DNA of 64,000 nt, from NCBI GenBank assembly GCA_019188255.1, contig JAETXT010000007.1:1860001-1924000 (forward strand), given 5' to 3'. The translations under genes and the position numbers were made by a program. The notes below the pieces were generated by a model that was given only the letters and a program-made list of their open reading frames with translations, searched no databases and was not told the DNA's origin. Source of the DNA: Verticillium longisporum. Taxonomy: Eukaryota; Ascomycota; Sordariomycetes; Glomerellales; Plectosphaerellaceae. Each line of letters opens with the position of its first letter. The stretch's first letter is position 1. Positions 57,598-64,000 of this stretch are shown here, one piece after another.

Positions 57598-59297
57598 TTT
57601 TGCGAATCTGTTGGTGTTTTTGTCGTGGAGACTTGATGTGTTGTTGGGTATTTGGGTAAAAAGGGGTCAAGAACTTGTGTAAAGTTTTGAATCGTTGAAA
57701 AGAATGGACTGGATCTACCAGGTATCGTGATGAAGAACGAAACTCGTTTGAAAAAGAATGTCAAAGCAAAAAAAGAAGGATGCCAGCAACAGCTGTAGCT
57801 AAAGTGAAAGACACTGGATGTTTTTGGTGATGGACAACGAAAGGAGCATAGCCATCATGTCCAGGCGATACTCGCCCGAGTCTTATACGAACACCATTCA
57901 CAGCAACCAACAGATACTCAACGCAAGGCAGGCTATCGCACCATGCGCCGAAGCCACCTTCATCTCCGTGTTGTGGATAAGGGGTGCAGTGATCGGAGTG
58001 GAGAGGTTCAAAGGATGGACCAGGTTGTCGGGCACATGTCCTGAAACCTGCCAAGGGGGTGATCCTCGAGGGATCTCAGGGGGGCAAGGGGTTTGGGCAG
58101 GGGGTTCAGCATTTTCGTATCCAACTGTCCTCCGTCTCGCCATGATCCGGCCAACCACGAATTGACGTTTCGCCGTGACACTCGCTCGTAAGTCCCTGTC
58201 AGCATCGATTCCCACGTATCAATTTGAGTGGATGACGAGATGGCATGATAAGCGAAACATAGTTCGGACGACACTCGCCTACCTCAACCGGCCTCACCAC
58301 GTGCATGCCCCCTTCGCCAGGCCTCGCCTCTCCATGCGCCGACATTGCAGCCTCCACGCGCCGCGTTTCATCCATCCCCTTCAGTCGACTGTCCGTAGAC
58401 GAGAGGCAGGATGGCAGAAGCAAGGCCAGCAGCAAGCAGGGAGACACGAGCTCGGACTTTGTAGATCGCCACAATCGCCAGTGGTCCGGCCGACAGGGCC
58501 AATTTATTCGAGGAAACGCTTTGTCGCGGCCGCCGTCGCCTGGTCCGGATGGTCCGCTCCATCGGCCGGCGCTACGATTAGACGCATAGCTGGACTGAGG
58601 TCATCCTTTGCCCGGCCGCTGTGGTCTCTCTGTCTATCCATCTATCACCAACTAGTTGGACGAGGTGTCTTCTGGCCGTGTGCACTTGTTAAAGAAAGAG
58701 TGCAACCAGTCACGGCAAAATTGAACCCAATATTCGGAAACAACTTGCCATGACCAGAAGCTTCGTATCTCCACAGCGTTCGCTTCTTTCAAGCCAAGCT
58801 GCCATTGCGCGGGAAGCAACCTCGTAAGCGAGACGGCTTGATGACTGCTTGCCCTTGCTTCCCATCACATCCCTTTGCCGATCATTGCCATGCCGCTGCT
58901 CATCATAGGATCCGCCCAGGTTCAAGCAGCAGGGACATCATGCTGGTCCGCCATCTTTGGGGCCTCACGGCGGCAAATGGGGACACTGCGGACGGGTGGC
59001 GCATCTTCATCACGGCGGCGAGGCAGGCCATCTTGGTTTCCGTACCATCGTCAACCATTGTCATTATCATGATCATCGGATCATCAAGCATATCGCAACA
59101 AGACAAAAGACGCCCAACGCCTCGCAGGTCTAGAAGATGCTCGCATCTCACATGCAGAATCCAAGCGCTCCAGACAGAAAAACCCAAATCCGCGCACACT
59201 CATTTTGAAACACACAGCTTTCCCTCCCCGCCACATCCCACCAGGAGTGAGCCTGCGTCGAGTGTTCGTACTCAGCCGAAAACAAGGCAGCAATCTT
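57598..59297. other. Intergenic, no recognisable gene
   Basis: These 1.7 kb lie upstream of the AA9 locus and downstream of the transporter gene. Open frames up to 218 codons at 58175-59461 show no motif and change composition erratically. No gene is called. Confidence 0.45.
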
Positions 59298-61204
59298 TCA
59301 CCGATCGCCCCTGGTTCCATATCCCTCCTCTTCCTCGCAGATCAGCGGCATCCGCTCCATGTCAGCCTCTGCTTTTTCCTTTTCGTTGTGCAACCCGACT
59401 TGGATGGCAACAAAAAGAACGAGAGCGATGCCGAGAACAGTACCGGTCGCGCCCATCATGATGTTCACAGGCACGGGGTTACCATGCAGCGGACCATGGG
59501 TCCATGCATCGAGACCCGACTGCGCAAAGCTGATGATGCCGGAGATGCACACCAAAGCGCCATAAATGCGCCCAAACGTGGCGAAGCCGAAGACTTTCGT
59601 AGCATAATCGCTGACAGTCGTTAGTCTAGGAAGTCGCGGAGAAAAGGCTCCAACTTACGAAATGGCAGAGTAGTACAGCGGCCTGAAAATCACAAAGGCC
59701 ACAATCATCGCGTACCCCGCCCACAGCTGGGGAATGCAGTTGAGCACGGCAACAACGATGATCAGCACTGTCAAGATGCCAAACGTGACCGGCACGCTTG
59801 CGTTGTTGAGCAAGACGGCAATAAAGGGTGTCGCAGCGACACCGCCAATGGGCAGAGCAGCATCAAAAAAGTGGTTGATCGACTCAGCCAGCACATCAGA
59901 CCCGAGCATGAAGCGGTACTGGGCACGGATGGTAGCGATGAGGTAGTTCATCCTCAGCATTTGATGCACCGTGAGCAAGAGGATCAAGATGAACCACGGC
60001 GTAAGCATCTGCTGATGGGCAGGCAGACCGTGTAGGACACCCCAGACACCACTGGCCTCGAGACGCTCTTCCTTGATCTTGACGCGCTCCTCTCTCACCT
60101 CGGCATCACCAGTGAGATCGACAATCGCGTCAAGCTTGGCCCGACGACGCTCCGCACGGATGCTGCGAACGTGGTATCGCTCGCCATCGCTCGTCAGGTC
60201 GTCGTCGGAGGTGTGAACGTCTCGAGTGTTGTCCTCAGCACGCTCAATCTTCTCCTCGAGCTCAGGCACCGAGTGGTAAGCATGCTCGGGCATGTATGTG
60301 TACCCGGCGACAAGGATCAAGACCGGGACGATGAGGTAACCAAAAAAGAACCTCTCCAGTGAGAAGTTCCCACCAGTGGCATCGTACGCCATGCGGTAGA
60401 AGAGGAAGACTGCCGCCGAGGCATCGAAGGCACCTGTGACCAGCGCAACGACCACGCCCGAGTACTGAGGGAAGGCATTGGACAACTGAAAGCTGGGGAC
60501 GAAGACAATGGCACCGCCGACGCCGAGACAGAAGTTGCCGAGCAGATAGGCGTCAAACTCGGGGATGTAGAACGAGTACCCCATGAGCACGCAGCCCGTG
60601 GCGAAGAAGACAGCGCCAATGTTCCAGCAGAAGCGGCGGCCATAGCGGTCGAGTGCGGCACCGCAGAACAGGGAAGCAACGTTTGTGGTGATGGAGGCAA
60701 CGACGAAGAAGAGGTTCAGACGGATATCTTGCTCGGCGCAGGGGACGATGACTCCATCGTCTTCCCTGAACGGCTTGTCGTCGGCAGGGCACAGCTCGCT
60801 GTACACTCCCTCGGCGATCAAGACGGGCTTGAGGGCGGCGAAGCCGAAGACAATACCAGAGGCAAGCCAGCAGGTGACGATGGCGGTGGCAACTTGGACT
60901 ACGTGACGTGGGGGAATGCATCAGCACGAGGGTCGAGGTGAGTGTCGGGCAGTAAACATACCGAATCGCTTCAGGTCCGATATCTTGTACGCGGCGAGAC
61001 GTGGCTCCTTATGCTGAGGAACGGCGAGGACCGCATCGTGGGGGCGAATGCATCAAAGCTCAGACGGCGATACTCGGTCCGGCAGGCAATGTCTGCAGCG
61101 GACAGGTGCAGGACATCCTCGTGGGGAACATCAGGCTTCGGGCAAGGCGGTGGTGCCTCGTAGTCAAAGCCTTCAGACTGGGTGACGTGCTGGGCGAGCG
61201 ACAT
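59298..61204 (-). CDS. SLC43 / FMP42-like MFS transporter with one frameshift
   Basis: Three exons, 61204-60962, 60898-59659 and 59610-59298, have introns of 63 and 48 nt. Exon 1 reads MSLAQHVTQSEGFDYEAPPPCPKPDVPHED and continues to RRLSFDAFAP, then needs one extra C in the run at 61040-61044 (plus-strand G5) to continue as HDAVLAVPQHKEPRLAAYKISDLKRF, which splices exactly into VQVATAIVTCWLASGIVFGFAAL. With that base the protein is 598 residues with about 12 membrane helices, a large central acidic loop (EEKIERAEDNTRDVHTSDDD) and LDRYGRRFCWNIGAVFF as the MFS loop motif. The arrangement resembles the fungal FMP42/SLC43 group, thought to move neutral amino acids across the vacuolar or plasma membrane. 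The frameshift may be real or a homopolymer error; the intact downstream frame favours the latter. Confidence 0.8.
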
Positions 61205-64000
61205 TAGAGCTGCGAAACGTCTCGTACCTCAGCCGGCCGGATATCTGGCGTTTGACGGTGGCACGCGGAGGAGAAGGAGCCTGGCGACAGTCAAGAGGAC
61301 CAGCAGCACACGAGCTCAAGCTCGGCTCAGCGCAACGCAGCTGTTGTACAATGTGTCGACGAAGAAGAAAGCCTTTGCGTGAGAGAGAAGAGCAAGAAAG
61401 GACGGAAAGCCGAGGAAGGATGGCAGGCCCGGTCAGCTAGTTGTAGGTAAGGTAGGGAAACATCTGCCCCCCCTCCCACGCTGGTGACCCGTCCATGGCA
61501 TGCCGGCTACGAGTAGAAGGGATGGAGCACATCATCGTGAGATGGCAACATCGACATCCGAGGCGGAGTAGCAGGAGGGGAGGGAAGGGAGGTGTGTAGG
61601 CAGGCACGGGAGTCGACGTAAACACCATAATAGTGACAGCAACAGGAGATGAGCTTGTTCCTCTGGGGTGGGATGCGGGTATCGTGACATTCTGGGAGGG
61701 CCGGGACATGGCGGTTACGGGGCCCATGCCAGGTTGCGCCTGCCGTGGACGACATCGGACGGTCCAATCCAGCAGGAAAGAGCGAGCACAAGCACCGCAC
61801 CCGCCTCTGCGGCTGCTCTAGCGCCATTCCACGACGGTCCAGGCTTGCGGGCGAGTGCATCTAGCCAACTGCCCCCGGCTCCTCGCGCACCACCGGACCT
61901 CTGATTTCCCCATCGTTTCTACCCTTTCGGTGACATGCTGCCCAGGTTGCGACTGCCGCTAAGCTTGTCGAGGGAACGAGGCAGGCAAAGGGCAGGCAAG
62001 GACCTGGTGAAATCGGTTGCTGCCAGCGAGCGGTAGCGGTAGCGGCGTAGCGCTGGGTTGCTCCCTGGCCAGTCGCACGCTACAGCTGGTCCATGCTCCT
62101 CGTACTTGTAAGCCCTGGTTCTTGGTGCCATCGTCCACCCCCATACTTGCCTCTCCAGTAATCGCCCCCTGGTCCTTCTCGCGCTGCCCCGGTGTGGGTG
62201 AAGTTATCGTGAAGGGTAAAAAAAAACAAAAAAAAAAAACAATAGCATCCGCTGACTGGCAAACGTTTCCTATCGCGGGCGTGGGAGATGACAACATTGC
62301 TCCTCCCCTCCACAATGGTGCTTTTACCTAAACAAGGGGGGAGGATCCCCCCCTCAACACCATGCCTCGTCGAGGCCTGATGACCGTCGTGAGATTGCAT
62401 TGCCCCTCCCACCCTCCGCATTCAGTTCGACCGTTCAGTCCAGCCAGTCTATTTCCTGCCGGTCGCTGAATGCTGCCATCGGACAAGAAAGCAAATTCCG
62501 ACAAAACGCCATGGCGATGCAGCGCCATCACCCGTCATGTCGCACAGGATGAGAGACACCAGCACCAACATGGATGGCATGGGACGAAGCATGCAGCAAG
62601 CTCGCTGCAAGACAGGGTAGCTCGAGTCCCAACCAAGGTGTGTTGCTGCCCCTCAACGGGCGCTGTCCGACGACGACGATGCTCCGAGCGAAGAAAGAAA
62701 GCCATCCCCCCCCGCGCAAGCTCCAGAGCCAAGGTGGCGCATACATACACATGCACTGCCCTCCTCACCGCCATCTCGTCTCACTTCCTCACACCCTCAT
62801 CCAGTCTCCCTACTATCCCACCTTCACGATAGCTTCATCCACACCTTTCGCTCAACCCGCGTTCCTTCCGATTGCTCTCTTTTCCCTTTGCTGCCGACAT
62901 CCTGCCTTCCCTCCCACTCCCCTTCCGTGATCCCATGGCCATCACGCTGTTTGCCTTTCGCATTTTCTCCCCCAACCCCCCACGCACACCGCTCGGTGCT
63001 TGCCGCTGCAGAAACCCGCAGATCGGTCAATAAGCATTGCGACTGCATTTTTTTTTTCCGTCAGTCGAAGCCCCAGCGTGACCATGCCGTGGATATCGCA
63101 GACTCGAAATCCCCCATTGCCGCTTTGATTGATGAATCGAGCCCCCGATCGTTGTGCCGTGGATCTCGTTATTCCGCATTCGTTGCCGACGTGACCAGGA
63201 CTGGGCTGCTTTGCTAGCCACCATCCGCCGTGTCCGCTTCACATGTTTTTTTGATTGAGAACCGCTCTGCCCGCCCCGTCAACGCAAGTCGTGCCCGCGC
63301 AGCTGGCGTGTTGATGCTCCAACCCCCACCGTCGCGTTGGGTTGCGACCACCCCACGATCCTCCAACCCAGCTACGATGTTCTCCTCCCGTGGGCCGTTG
63401 GCTGGCTACTCCCATAACCACGCGTCAGAAACTTTCCCACCCGCCCGCACCATCTGTGCTGGAATGCCGAAACACCGCGAAATCCACGAGCTCGCATGGC
63501 GAGTGTGGGCTGCGGCAGCCGTGGCGTAGCCTCCAAGGTTTCTCGATGAAATGCAGACCGCTCGCTCTCCAACAAACCAGTTCTTGCCATCAGCGTCTGC
63601 CAGGGGGCGCGCCCCAGCAATCCTCCATCACCTAGAAAGCCTCACTCTCCTCCCCTAGAGCCCCTCCGTGAATTCACCAAACAGTCATCGAAGATGATCG
63701 CTTGTAATGAGGGGCATCTCAAGAAGAGGCATTCGCCGTGATACGTGTCACTCTAGGTACGCCATCTACCTCCGACTCGCCGTGCATATTGGTTCACGCA
63801 AACCACATCACAAGAGTTCACGGTGGCAAAACAAGTTTCAGATTGTACAGCTAGCTGGCAAGTTGGCTGGATAATCGTCGTCTTCCTTCTGGTTGCATGG
63901 CTCAAACCGGGGAAGCGGAGCCGCTCGCGAGCAGTGGGTGCAGCTCGACGATAGAGGTGGTGTGCTACTCGGGTTGCGAGAGGCTTATGGCTGGCGGCAC
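61205..64000. other. Right flank, no recognisable gene
   Basis: These 2.8 kb upstream of the transporter contain pyrimidine-rich stretches (62700-63050), an A-rich tract near 62220-62243 and several short frames, none recognisable. The region is probably the promoter area of the transporter and of a gene beyond the window. Confidence 0.45.

Overview
This is a window of nuclear DNA from a filamentous ascomycete (Pezizomycotina, most likely Sordariomycetes). The evidence is many short spliceosomal introns (48-120 nt, GT donors, CTAAC/CTGAC-type branch sites), GC-rich third codon positions, eukaryotic tRNA genes with A and B boxes, and typically fungal families: Zn2Cys6 regulator, AA9 and BIM1-like copper proteins, GH28, DUF4470, GMC oxidoreductase, Dal5-type permease. 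I rebuilt exon-intron structures by hand; the coordinates given span all exons, and introns are listed in the evidence.

0-31 kb is gene-sparse and centred on secreted and housekeeping functions: a proteinase K-like subtilase (4.3 kb), a tRNA-Gln with an expanded internal repeat (6.9 kb), a conserved unknown (8.3 kb), a protein kinase-like gene with a broken catalytic core (12.2 kb), a GPI-type BIM1-like copper protein (14.8 kb), a tyrosinase (18.1 kb), a 1060-residue DUF4470 protein (19.9 kb), a PAP2/AUR1-like membrane enzyme (24.3 kb), a GH28 pectinase (27.6 kb) and an alpha/beta hydrolase (30.0 kb).

31-37 kb holds an intron-containing tRNA-Ala, a GH13 alpha-amylase and, after about 3 kb with no recognisable gene, a DUF336/UPF0303 protein. 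38.7-55.4 kb is denser: GMC oxidoreductase, PRISE-type reductase, an NLR-like N-terminal domain joined to ankyrin repeats without an NTPase, a flavin amine oxidase, a small secreted protein, a Dal5-type transporter, a fold-type IV PLP aminotransferase and a divergent Zn2Cys6 regulator. The last three are tied together by four CGG-N6-CCG inverted repeats in their promoters, the classical binding geometry of Zn2Cys6 dimers. I regard this as the best candidate for an undescribed small metabolic regulon.

55.5-61.2 kb has a tRNA-Arg, a damaged AA9 lytic polysaccharide monooxygenase gene that lacks the HPGP copper-ligand segment, and an SLC43/FMP42-like transporter with one frameshift. No gene was recognised in 61.2-64 kb. 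Three genes (kinase, AA9, transporter) are broken by single-base losses in G/C runs, which could be real decay or sequencing error.
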